NCBI GenBank assembly: GCA_910588955.1 | Contig: CAJURQ010000025.1 | Location: 1 to 52,437 of the forward strand | DNA from: an uncultured Lachnospiraceae bacterium | Lineage (GTDB): Bacteria > Bacillota > Clostridia > Lachnospirales > Lachnospiraceae | DNA length: 52,437 bases | Direction of reading: 5' to 3' | In this document: positions 25,312 to 33,418 of the stretch, in pieces | Numbering within the stretch: position 1 is the first letter of the stretch | How the letters are laid out: every line of letters begins with the position of its first letter | Made by a program: the position numbers and the translations under genes | Notes under the pieces: model-generated | What the model saw: the letters and a program-made list of their open reading frames with translations, nothing else | Told to the model about the DNA's origin: nothing | Databases searched by the model: none

Positions 25312-26952
25312 ATGATACAGGCAAACAACGTAACCTTACGCGTAGGAAAAAAGGCACTCTTTGAGGACGTAAACATCAAATTTACCGAAGGCAACTGCTA
25401 CGGGCTGATCGGTGCAAACGGCGCGGGAAAGTCCACCTTCTTAAAGATTCTGTCGGGCGTTCTGGACACCACGAGCGGCGATGTCTCGCTCACCCCCGGT
25501 CAGCGCCTCTCCGTTCTGGAACAGGATCACTTTAAGTACGACGCTTACTCGGTCATGGACACGGTCATCATGGGCAACGAGCGTCTCTATCAGATCATGA
25601 AGGAGAAGGACGCGATCTACGCCAAGGAAGATTTCTCCGACGAGGACGGCATCCGCGCAAGCGAGCTGGAGGCGGAGTTTGCTGAGATGGACGGCTGGGA
25701 TGCGGAGAGTAACGCCGCCATGCTCCTAAACGGTCTCGGCATTGAGACTGACCTGCACTACAGCCAGATGGCGGATCTAAACGGTAACGAGAAGGTCAAG
25801 GTGCTTCTGGCAAAAGCGCTCTTCGGGAACCCGGACATCCTGCTTTTGGACGAGCCCACCAACCATCTTGACCTTGACGCTATCGCATGGCTGGAAGAGT
25901 TTCTGATTAACTTTGACAACACCGTGATCGTGGTTTCCCACGACCGCTACTTCCTGAATAAAGTCTGCACTCACACGGCTGATATCGACTACGGCAAAAT
26001 CCAGCTCTACGCGGGCAACTACGATTTCTGGTACGAGTCCAGCCAGCTGATCATCAAGCAGCGCAAGGAGGCAAACAAGAAGAAAGAGGAACAGATCAAG
26101 GAGCTGCAGGAATTTATCTCCCGCTTCTCCGCCAACGCAAGTAAATCCAAACAGGCGACTTCCAGAAAGCGCGCCCTCGAAAAAATCGAGCTGGACGACA
26201 TTCGTCCTTCCAGCCGTAAATACCCTTACATTGACTTCCGTCCCGAGCGCGAGATCGGCAACGAGGTGCTCACCGTGGAGGGTCTTAGCAAAACCGTAAA
26301 CGGCGAAAAGGTGCTGGACAACATCTCCTTTATCGTGGGGCACGACGACAAGATCGCCCTCGTTGGCGGCAACGAGCTGGCAAAGACCACTCTCTTACAA
26401 ATTTTAACGGGCGAGATCGAGCCGGACGAGGGCACGTACAAATGGGGCGTCACCACCTCCCAAGCGTACTTCCCGAAGGATAGCACGGCGGAGTTCGACA
26501 ATGACTACACCATCACCGACTGGCTTATGGGCTACTCTCCTGTGAAGGATGTGACCTATGTGCGCGGTTTCCTCGGGCGTATGCTCTTCGCGGGCGAAGA
26601 CGGCGTAAAAAAGGTGAAGGTGCTCTCCGGCGGTGAGAAAGTGCGGTGTCTCCTCTCCAAAATGATGATCAGCGGCGCAAACTGCCTGCTCTTCGACGAG
26701 CCCACAAACCACCTTGACATGGAAGCGATCACCGCTCTGAACGAGGGCATGAAGAAATTCAAGGGTGTGGAGATCTTCTCCTGCCACGACCATCAGGTAG
26801 TGCAGACCACGGCGAACCGCATTATGGAAATTCTGCCGGACGGCACCCTGATCGATAAGATCACCACCTACGACGAGTATCTGGAAAGCGACGAGATGGC
26901 GAGAAAGCGTACCGTTTACACGAGTACCGCCAGTCAGGAAGAGGACGATTAA
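25312..26952 (+). CDS. ABC-F family ATPase
   Basis: A 546-residue soluble protein with two ABC domains and no membrane part, as in ribosome-associated ABC-F factors. Domain 1 has Walker A GANGAGKST (34-42), a signature reading LNGNEKVKV instead of LSGGQ, Walker B ILLLDEPTNHLDL and SHDRYF. A charged linker (KQRKEANKKKEEQIKEL, about 245-290) follows. Domain 2 has an altered Walker A, GGNELAKTT, then LSGGEKVR, LLFDEPTNHLD and SCHDHQ. Similar degenerate motifs occur in YbiT/YkpA-like members, so it may act in translation or ribosome rescue rather than in antibiotic resistance. This assignment is inference. It has its own promoter and is followed directly by the two-hairpin repeat. Confidence 0.92.
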   Translation: MIQANNVTLRVGKKALFEDVNIKFTEGNCYGLIGANGAGKSTFLKILSGVLDTTSGDVSLTPGQRLSVLEQDHFKYDAYSVMDTVIMGNERLYQIMKEKDAIYAKEDFSDEDGIRASELEAEFAEMDGWDAESNAAMLLNGLGIETDLHYSQMADLNGNEKVKVLLAKALFGNPDILLLDEPTNHLDLDAIAWLEEFLINFDNTVIVVSHDRYFLNKVCTHTADIDYGKIQLYAGNYDFWYESSQLIIKQRKEANKKKEEQIKELQEFISRFSANASKSKQATSRKRALEKIELDDIRPSSRKYPYIDFRPEREIGNEVLTVEGLSKTVNGEKVLDNISFIVGHDDKIALVGGNELAKTTLLQILTGEIEPDEGTYKWGVTTSQAYFPKDSTAEFDNDYTITDWLMGYSPVKDVTYVRGFLGRMLFAGEDGVKKVKVLSGGEKVRCLLSKMMISGANCLLFDEPTNHLDMEAITALNEGMKKFKGVEIFSCHDHQVVQTTANRIMEILPDGTLIDKITTYDEYLESDEMARKRTVYTSTASQEEDD

Positions 26953-26953
26953 A

Positions 26954-27047
26954 GTGAGAAGTACTTCTAAAGACGTCCCGCCATTGGACGTGACGCCAAG
27001 AAGTACTAAGTCTCACTTAAGAGAATGCCTAGAATGCGGCATTCTCT
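26954..27047 (+). repeat. Dispersed two-hairpin element, full copy 2
   Basis: It begins two bases after the ABC-F stop. Outer stem AAGTGAGA with TCTCACTT and AGTACTTCT with AGAAGTACT; the loop contains GACGTCCCGCC and GACGCCA as in copy 1; the second hairpin is AGAGAATGCC / GGCATTCTCT (27020-27029 and 27038-27047). Stem bases that differ from copy 1 change in pairs, so the structure is kept. It sits between ABC-F and the PHP gene. Confidence 0.8.
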
Positions 27048-27066
27048 GCATGAATTGAGGAAACGT

Positions 27067-27930
27067 ATGAGAGCGATTGACCTGCACACCCACACCTGTA
27101 AATCGGACGGCAGTTACACGCCAACGGAGCTGGTGGATTATGCCATAGAGAAAAATCTCGCCGCCGTGGCAATCACGGATCACGACAGCATAGAGGGGCT
27201 TGACGAGGCGGTTGCTCACGCGGCGGCTCTTAGGGAGCGCGGGCTTCCTTCCGTGGAGGTCATCCCGGGAATCGAGTTTTCCACGAAATACGAGAAACAG
27301 GATGTGCATATTGTGGGGCTTTACATCTCCTACGAGGAGGAAACGTTCCGGAGCGCGCTGTGCGGCTTTGTGGACTCCCGCGTCAACCGCAATCGGAAAA
27401 TGTGTGAGAACCTACGGGGCGCGGGCATTGATATCACCTACGAGAGGCTGCTTGCCCACTATCCCGACGCGGTGATCACGAGGGCACACTACGCCTCCTA
27501 CCTGCTTGAGCAGGGCTATGTGAAAAGCCGGCAGGACGCTTTCGCCAGATATCTCGGCGACCACACGAAATACTTTGTCCCCCGTGAGAAGGTAACGCCC
27601 TCGCAGGCGGTAGAACTGATCTTAAGCGCGGGCGGCGTCCCCATTCTGGCGCATCCGCCCCTCTATCACATGGGAAACGACAGACTGGAATCCCTCGTCG
27701 CCTTCTTAAAAGCGGACGGTCTGATGGGCATTGAAGTCTTTTACGGCACTTACAGCAATCAGGATGTGCGCGACATGCAGAGGCTTGCGGAAAAATACGA
27801 CCTGCTCGTGAGCGGCGGCTCCGATTTTCACGGCGCGAACAAACCCGGTCTGGATCTCGGCTGCGGCTACGGCAGACTGTTTGTCCCCGAGGAGGCGCTC
27901 ACCAAAATCAAGGCGGCGCGACGGCAATGA
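27067..27930 (+). CDS. PHP-domain phosphoesterase (RNase AM / YciV-like)
   Basis: A 287-residue PHP enzyme with all metal-binding motifs: DLHTHTCKSDGSYTP, AITDHDS, PGIEFST, ILAHPPLYHMG and GGSDFHG. Stand-alone PHP proteins of this size hydrolyse 3',5'-bisphosphate nucleotides or trim RNA 5' ends; which activity applies here cannot be told from sequence. I start at ATG 27067 because GAGG lies at good spacing and the PHP fold begins at once; the frame upstream runs through the repeat element. The HAD phosphatase gene follows 37 bases later. Confidence 0.9.
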   Translation: MRAIDLHTHTCKSDGSYTPTELVDYAIEKNLAAVAITDHDSIEGLDEAVAHAAALRERGLPSVEVIPGIEFSTKYEKQDVHIVGLYISYEEETFRSALCGFVDSRVNRNRKMCENLRGAGIDITYERLLAHYPDAVITRAHYASYLLEQGYVKSRQDAFARYLGDHTKYFVPREKVTPSQAVELILSAGGVPILAHPPLYHMGNDRLESLVAFLKADGLMGIEVFYGTYSNQDVRDMQRLAEKYDLLVSGGSDFHGANKPGLDLGCGYGRLFVPEEALTKIKAARRQ

Positions 27931-27967
27931 CGAAGAATAACACTTGTAATCATATGAGGTGTTCTCC

Positions 27968-28789
27968 ATGAAAATCCTATTCACAGATTTAGACGATACG
28001 CTCTTAAACAACCAGAGTCAGGTTTCCCCGGAGACCAAAGCGTTTCTGGATGAATTTCTGGCGGACGGAAACCGGCTGGTGCTCTCCTCCGGCAGACCGC
28101 TTGTGAGCGTCATGGAAGTGAAAGAGTTGGCGGGACTGACGCAGCCCGGCATCTTTTTGAGCGCGTCCAACGGCGCCCGTGTCTACGACTGCGACAGAAA
28201 GCGCACCATCCGTAAAATCGGACTTCCCCTCTCCTGCGTCTCCTATATGCAGGAGCAGGCGAAGGAGCTGTCCCTCCATATCCAGACTTACCGCGACAGC
28301 GATGTGGACGACGCCATCGTCTCCCCTGCGGATGATGAGGAAATCCGTTACTACCGCAGAAAAATACATCTGCCCATGATCGTTTCCGAAAATCTCTGCG
28401 ACGCTCTCACGGAAGAACCGTGCAAAATGCTTGCGATTAGTTTACATAACTACGAGAAACTGGAGATGTTCCGCAAGAAAATTGCAGACTGGGCGGAGGG
28501 TCGGATCCGCACCATCTACTCCAGCAATATCTATCTGGAGCTCTATGACTGGAACGCGGGCAAAGGCAGTTCCCTGCTCTTTCTCTGCGATTATCTGGGC
28601 ATCCCTGTCTCAGACTCCTTTGCCGCCGGGGATGCGGAAAACGATATCTCCATGCTGGAAGCGGCGGGCTGCGGCATCGCCATGAAAAACGCCACGGACA
28701 AAGTGAAAGCCCACGCCGATGTTGTCACAGACCTCGACAACGACCGGAATGGGCTCGCGGATATGATGCGGAAGTTATTGAAACAATAA
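27968..28789 (+). CDS. HAD-family (Cof-type) phosphatase
   Basis: A 273-residue member of the Cof subfamily of haloacid dehalogenase hydrolases. Motif I FTDLDDTLLNN carries the nucleophile Asp and the acid/base Asp; motif II lies in LVLSSGRPL; motif III is the Lys in KGSSLLFL; and motif IV is AAGDAENDISMLEAAG. The cap inserted between motifs II and III has the size of type IIB caps. These enzymes usually act on sugar phosphates, FMN-like compounds or other small phosphoesters; the substrate is unknown. ATG 27968 is chosen because GAGGTG stands six bases before it. It forms a small operon with the PHP gene. Confidence 0.9.
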   Translation: MKILFTDLDDTLLNNQSQVSPETKAFLDEFLADGNRLVLSSGRPLVSVMEVKELAGLTQPGIFLSASNGARVYDCDRKRTIRKIGLPLSCVSYMQEQAKELSLHIQTYRDSDVDDAIVSPADDEEIRYYRRKIHLPMIVSENLCDALTEEPCKMLAISLHNYEKLEMFRKKIADWAEGRIRTIYSSNIYLELYDWNAGKGSSLLFLCDYLGIPVSDSFAAGDAENDISMLEAAGCGIAMKNATDKVKAHADVVTDLDNDRNGLADMMRKLLKQ

Positions 28790-28790
28790 C

Positions 28791-28808
28791 CTGCGGAGAA
28801 TGCGGCAT
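28791..28808 (+). repeat. Remnant of the dispersed hairpin element
   Basis: GCGGAGAATGCGGCAT follows the HAD stop by three bases and matches one arm and flank of the second hairpin in the full copies (GCGGAGAATGCCGTAT near 12496). The other arm is missing. It lies in the 18-base gap between two convergent genes. Confidence 0.4.
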
Positions 28809-29065
28809 CAACCTTCGACTATTAAATATCTTCCGTCGCCGATCTCGAACACCTCGTCCGCCTCCAGAATCCCTTCCTCGTCGGCGCCTTCCATATCGAC
28901 GCCCTCCTCCTCGAAAAACTCCCACACTTCCTTCACGGAGTCCACCACAACCGCCATGCATTCCTCCAAAAAGTTCTCCGCCTCCTCATAAGTCTCGGCA
29001 ACCTTCTCCGGATAGAGCTGCAATTGATTCTCCAAAAAACACTGTACTACTTTCTCGTCAAACAC
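28808..29065 (-). CDS. Small acidic protein, function unknown
   Basis: An 85-residue, strongly acidic protein (VVQCFLENQLQLYPEKVAE, AENFLEECMAVVVDSVKEVWEFFEEE, then a short beta end VFEIGDGRYLIVEG). There is no signal peptide or membrane segment. A GTG start is supported by GGGAGGA seven bases upstream. It lies 41 bases after maf on the same strand and is probably the last gene of the pheA-ppk-maf run. Family not recognised. Confidence 0.75.
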   Translation of the reverse strand: MFDEKVVQCFLENQLQLYPEKVAETYEEAENFLEECMAVVVDSVKEVWEFFEEEGVDMEGADEEGILEADEVFEIGDGRYLIVEG

Positions 29066-29106
29066 AAATTATTCCTCCCTTATGATTTTAGTTTACATAA
29101 TATCAT

Positions 29107-29694
29107 TTACAACAGTCCCCGTCTCTTCATTTCCTGACAGAGCCGTCCCACCGGCAGTCCGACCACATTGTTATAATCCCCGCAGATGCCCTGAATATGC
29201 GCCGCACATAGACCCTGAATCGCATATGCGCCCGCCTTGTCCATCGGCTCTCCGCTGTCCACGTAACGTTTGATCTCCTCGTCGGTCATGGTGTACATGG
29301 TCACATCCGTGCACTCGGAAAAAGTGGCGTACATAGGCGACATATCCTTGTATTTCCACGCCAGGGTAACGCCCGTATAAACCTGATGACTGCCGCCCTG
29401 CAAATCCTTCAACATGCGCGCCGCATCCGCCTTATCCGCAGGTTTACCAAGGATTTTCCCCCATGCGCTCACCACCGTGTCCGCGCCGATCACGACGAAA
29501 TCCTCTCTCCCCTCCGCCGCAAGCTTTCCGCAGACGTCCACCGCCTTCTGGTAGGACAGCTCCTCCACCACCTCATCCGGCGCTTCCTTCGTGATCTTCT
29601 CCTCCACCGTGCTCGGCACAACCTTGAAGGAAATCCCCACCTGTTTCAAAAGCTCCTTCCGCCGCGGCGAAGCCGAGGCAAGATAGATTTTCAT
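29107..29694 (-). CDS. maf: Maf-family nucleotide pyrophosphatase
   Basis: A 195-residue Maf/YhdE-like enzyme that cleaves non-canonical or dTTP/UTP-type nucleotides to monophosphate and PPi. The signature ASASPRRKELLKQVG opens the protein; the catalytic Asp lies in VIGADTVVSAWGKILGKP and the C-terminal motif is DKAGAYAIQG. I start at ATG 29694 with AAAGGAAAG upstream; the arginine-rich extension of the frame overlaps ppk and is not credible. It lies 16 bases downstream of ppk. Confidence 0.95.
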   Translation of the reverse strand: MKIYLASASPRRKELLKQVGISFKVVPSTVEEKITKEAPDEVVEELSYQKAVDVCGKLAAEGREDFVVIGADTVVSAWGKILGKPADKADAARMLKDLQGGSHQVYTGVTLAWKYKDMSPMYATFSECTDVTMYTMTDEEIKRYVDSGEPMDKAGAYAIQGLCAAHIQGICGDYNNVVGLPVGRLCQEMKRRGLL

Positions 29695-29710
29695 ATATTT
29701 TCTTTCCTTT

Positions 29711-31852
29711 CTAGTTCTTTTCGCTTTGTTCGTGGTGCATTTTCGGGATAAAAACCCTCTTGTGCACAGTCCCCGCCTTCTCCTTAGCCGCCGCTTTCGC
29801 CTCCTTACAGAACGCAAGCTGGGCGTTGAACACTTCCTTCCCGCGCTTATCCACCTTCACGTAAGCGCCGTCGGGCTGCAAAACCGACGCTTTCACCGAA
29901 TCCTTAAGCTGGCAGTCCAGAATGTGTTTCAGCTTCTCCTGCAGCTCGGGCTTTTCGATGGGGAACAGAATCTCCACCCGGCGCTCCAAGTTTCTCGGCA
30001 TCCAGTCCGCGCTGGCACAGTAATACTCCGGTTTGCCGTCGTTCTCAAAATAGAAGATCCGGGCATGCTCCAAGAAATTCCCGACAATGGAACGGACCGT
30101 AATGTTCTCGCTGACACCCTCCACACCTACGCGCAGGCAGCAGATACCACGGATAATCAAGTCAATCTTTACCCCCGCCGCGCTCGCCTCGTAGAGAGCC
30201 TCAATCACATCCTTATCGCAGAGCGCGTTCATCTTGGCAATAATTCTCGCCGGTCTGCCCGACTCTGCGTGTGCCTTCTCTCTGGCAATCAAATGGATAA
30301 AACGGTCCTTCAGCCAGTATGGCGCAAGGGAAAGCCGGTTCCAGCTTCTCGGCTCAGAGTAGCCCGAGAGCATGTTGAACACCGCCGTCGCATCCTCCCC
30401 GATCATCTCCGAGCAGGTGAAATACCCGACATCCGTGTAGAGCTTCGCCGTGGAATCGTTGTAGTTGCCCGTGCCGAGATGGACATAGCGTCGGATACCG
30501 TTCTCCTCTTTTCTAACAACAAGTGTTATCTTACTGTGGGTCTTAAGCCCGACCAGTCCGTAAATGACGTGACAGCCCGCCTTCTCAAGCTTTCTCGCCC
30601 AGACGATATTGTTCTCCTCGTCGAACCGCGCCTTTAACTCCACAAGCACGGAAACCTGTTTGCCGTTTTCCGCCGCCTGCTCCAAAGCCGCTATGATCGG
30701 GGAATTGCCGCTGACGCGGTAAAGGGTCTGCTTGATCGCCAAGACCTCCGGATCCCTCGCCGCCTGTCTGATAAACCGCACCACCGGCTCGAAGCTCTGG
30801 TACGGGTGGTGCATCAGGATATCGCCCTCCCGGATCTTCGCAAACACATCCGCGTCCTCCGGCAGTTCCGGCACGATCTGGGGCGGCAGATAACTCTGCT
30901 CCTTCAGATGGTCAAAACCGTCCACGCCGTAGAGTTTCATCAAAAAGGTCAGGTCTAACGGTCCGCTGATGGCATAAATATCCTCCTTCGGGATTGCCAG
31001 CTCCTCCCGGATCAGTCTGAGGAGACGGCTGTCGATGCCCTCCTCCACTTCCAGCCGGATCACCTGCCCCCACTGCCTCTTTTTCAGCTGCTTCTCGATC
31101 TCCTGCAAAAGATCCTCCGCCTCCTCCTCCTCGATCGTCAGATCCGCATTTCGCATAATCCGGAATGGATAGGTGCAGACAATATCGTAGTTTAAGAAAA
31201 GTTTGTGGATATTGCGCTCGATCACCTCCTCCAGAAGGATCAGCCGTCTCCCCTCCTCCGAGGGAATCTCCACCAGACGGGATAGGACGCTGGGCACCTG
31301 CACCGTGGCAAACTCCATCTCCCCGTCGCCGTTTTTCTTCGTCATCAAAGCCCCCAGATTTAAGGACTTGTTGCGAATCAGCGGAAACGGTCTTGAGGAG
31401 TCCACCGCCATAGGCGTGAGCACAGGATAAACGCTGGTCGTAAAATAACTGTCCACATACGCCGCCTCCTCCTTTGTCAGATCCTCATGGTGGGTAATGA
31501 TGCGCAGCCCGTTCGCCGCAAGCTGCGGCAGGAGCGAACGGTTGTAAGTATTGTACTGCTGATTCACAAGCTGATGCGTCTTCTCATTCACCCGCACAAG
31601 CTGTTCCGTCGCCGTCATCCCCGCAATATCGCGCTTTTTGTAGCCCGCGTTCACCATATCCTTGAGGGATGCCACCCGCACCATGAAAAACTCATCCAGA
31701 TTGGAAGCTGTGATGCTCAAAAATTTCAGCCGCTCAAACAGCGGCAGCTGCTTATCCCGCGCCTCGGCAAGCACCCTCTCGTTAAAGAGCAGCCAGCTCG
31801 ACTCCCTGTTGGTATAATACGATTCATCCGAAAAAACTTTCCCCTGTGCCAT
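29711..31852 (-). CDS. ppk1: Polyphosphate kinase 1
   Basis: A 713-residue enzyme that polymerises the gamma phosphate of ATP into inorganic polyphosphate, reversibly. The N-terminal domain shows SWLLFNERVLAEA and SNLDEFFMVRV. The catalytic half shows KARFDEENNI, the autophosphorylated histidine region GLKTHSKITLVVRKE, YVHLGTGNYN and the second histidine-type motif ASADWMPRNLERRVE. Length is normal. AGGAGA lies ten bases upstream of the ATG. It follows ppx by 30 bases, so synthesis and degradation of polyphosphate are encoded in one transcript. Confidence 0.97.
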   Translation of the reverse strand: MAQGKVFSDESYYTNRESSWLLFNERVLAEARDKQLPLFERLKFLSITASNLDEFFMVRVASLKDMVNAGYKKRDIAGMTATEQLVRVNEKTHQLVNQQYNTYNRSLLPQLAANGLRIITHHEDLTKEEAAYVDSYFTTSVYPVLTPMAVDSSRPFPLIRNKSLNLGALMTKKNGDGEMEFATVQVPSVLSRLVEIPSEEGRRLILLEEVIERNIHKLFLNYDIVCTYPFRIMRNADLTIEEEEAEDLLQEIEKQLKKRQWGQVIRLEVEEGIDSRLLRLIREELAIPKEDIYAISGPLDLTFLMKLYGVDGFDHLKEQSYLPPQIVPELPEDADVFAKIREGDILMHHPYQSFEPVVRFIRQAARDPEVLAIKQTLYRVSGNSPIIAALEQAAENGKQVSVLVELKARFDEENNIVWARKLEKAGCHVIYGLVGLKTHSKITLVVRKEENGIRRYVHLGTGNYNDSTAKLYTDVGYFTCSEMIGEDATAVFNMLSGYSEPRSWNRLSLAPYWLKDRFIHLIAREKAHAESGRPARIIAKMNALCDKDVIEALYEASAAGVKIDLIIRGICCLRVGVEGVSENITVRSIVGNFLEHARIFYFENDGKPEYYCASADWMPRNLERRVEILFPIEKPELQEKLKHILDCQLKDSVKASVLQPDGAYVKVDKRGKEVFNAQLAFCKEAKAAAKEKAGTVHKRVFIPKMHHEQSEKN

Positions 31853-31882
31853 AACCCCACGTTCTCCTTTTGATTACATATG

Positions 31883-33418
31883 TTATTTACTCTCGCTGCG
31901 CTGCCGGATCACCGGGCGGACGCTGTAAACTTCCTCAAAGAAATCGGAACGCTTGGTAAACAGCCCTTTCTCCAGCGTGATGTCCACCGACTCGTCCACG
32001 GTGATGATAAGCTCCCGCTCCTTCAAAACCGCCTTCACGTCTTTAAACTTCTGCTTATGGCTGCGGTCAAGCCCGTTCGCCACTTTCAGTATGGCAGTCA
32101 GCTTCGCGATCGTCAGATACGCCTCCCTGTCGATCGTGATGTTGCCGCCCATCACCTGCCAGTAATCGAAATCCATGTGATTGTACTTCACCACATTTGC
32201 CACAATCTCCCGCTCCGTGTGTGAGAGTCCGATGATCTCCGTGGACATGATGATGTTGTAGGAACACTCGCCCAGATTCACAAGGCTGATATACTTGCCG
32301 CAGTCATGCAGAAGTGTGGCGATCCGCAAGAGCAGCCGCTCTCTCTTGCCGAGACCGTGCACCTTCTTCATGCTGTCAAAGATGGTCAGGGCAATTTTTT
32401 CCAGCGTCTCGCTCCTGCGCCTGCTGCCCATGTACCTCTTGCTTATGTTCTGTGCGCAGGCAATGATATCCTGCTCGAAATCATGCTCTTCCTTGATGAT
32501 TTTATGTTTTTCCGCGTACTCGTACGCCATGCCGTCGCAGAGCGTCACGCCCGGCGCCCAGATCATATTGGCGCCCATCATCTTAGCGATCCGGTTGATC
32601 AGAATGCCTGAAATGTAGAGAAGCGGAATGTTTTCCTCCGGCATATCAAGCGCCTTTGCTGCCTGCTGGTTCGACTTTGCACGAATCCGTTCCAGAAACT
32701 TTTCCACGGCTGGCGCTTCCACACTGCTCTCCTCCAGCCCCAGAACATTCTTTCCCACGATGGCGGAAATATAGTCGTCCACCACAATAATGTTCTCGAT
32801 CTGCCCATCCTTCAGATACAGCTTTTTAAACAACTGTATCTGGGAACTCACCATCTCGTCCAGAATCACCTCGTACTGTCTGGGACTGATGTTCAGCCGC
32901 CCGAGCTGATCCTGAAGTCTGAGCACCCCCAGACGCATATTCTGGGTGGTCACCAGCGTGTCCTTGTCAAAGAGGGAAATCTGGATGCTGCCGCCGCCGA
33001 TATCCACGATTGCGGTTCCTTTCTCCACGATCTTGTTAAACCGCCCTCTGGAGGCGATCGCCTTATAATTCAGGAAACGCTGCTCCGAGTTGCTTAACAC
33101 CTCGATGCGGATGCCCGTCCGCTGGGCGATCTGGTCCAGAACGATCATCGTATTTTCCGTCTCACGGATGGCGCTCGTGCCGTAGGCAGTGTAATCGTCC
33201 ACCCGGTAAGTCTTCATGATATCGTTGTAGTCACGCAGCACCCGGGAGAGCTCGTCTACGCGGTCATAGCTAATCTTCCCCGTGGCGAAGGTGTCCGTCC
33301 CCAGATCGATCCTGTGCCTGATATGGTCGATCTCCCGCAGCCCGTTCCTTGACGAAATCTCAAATATTTTCATGCCGAGTTCATACGAACCCACGTCTAT
33401 CGCCGCAAATGTTTTCAT
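31883..33418 (-). CDS. ppx: Exopolyphosphatase / guanosine pentaphosphatase family protein with HD-like C-terminus
   Basis: A 511-residue Ppx/GppA protein. The N-terminal ASKHA fold shows AAIDVGSYELGMKIFE, YGTSAIRETEN and the phosphate-binding AIVDIGGGSIQISLF. The C-terminal half has a metal-dependent HD-like motif (ATLLHDCGKYIS, then YNHMDF). It probably releases Pi from polyphosphate or from pppGpp; the two activities cannot be separated by sequence. Its ATG overlaps the TGA of the AAA gene as ATGA, so the two are translationally coupled. Confidence 0.93.
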   Translation of the reverse strand: MKTFAAIDVGSYELGMKIFEISSRNGLREIDHIRHRIDLGTDTFATGKISYDRVDELSRVLRDYNDIMKTYRVDDYTAYGTSAIRETENTMIVLDQIAQRTGIRIEVLSNSEQRFLNYKAIASRGRFNKIVEKGTAIVDIGGGSIQISLFDKDTLVTTQNMRLGVLRLQDQLGRLNISPRQYEVILDEMVSSQIQLFKKLYLKDGQIENIIVVDDYISAIVGKNVLGLEESSVEAPAVEKFLERIRAKSNQQAAKALDMPEENIPLLYISGILINRIAKMMGANMIWAPGVTLCDGMAYEYAEKHKIIKEEHDFEQDIIACAQNISKRYMGSRRRSETLEKIALTIFDSMKKVHGLGKRERLLLRIATLLHDCGKYISLVNLGECSYNIIMSTEIIGLSHTEREIVANVVKYNHMDFDYWQVMGGNITIDREAYLTIAKLTAILKVANGLDRSHKQKFKDVKAVLKERELIITVDESVDITLEKGLFTKRSDFFEEVYSVRPVIRQRSESK

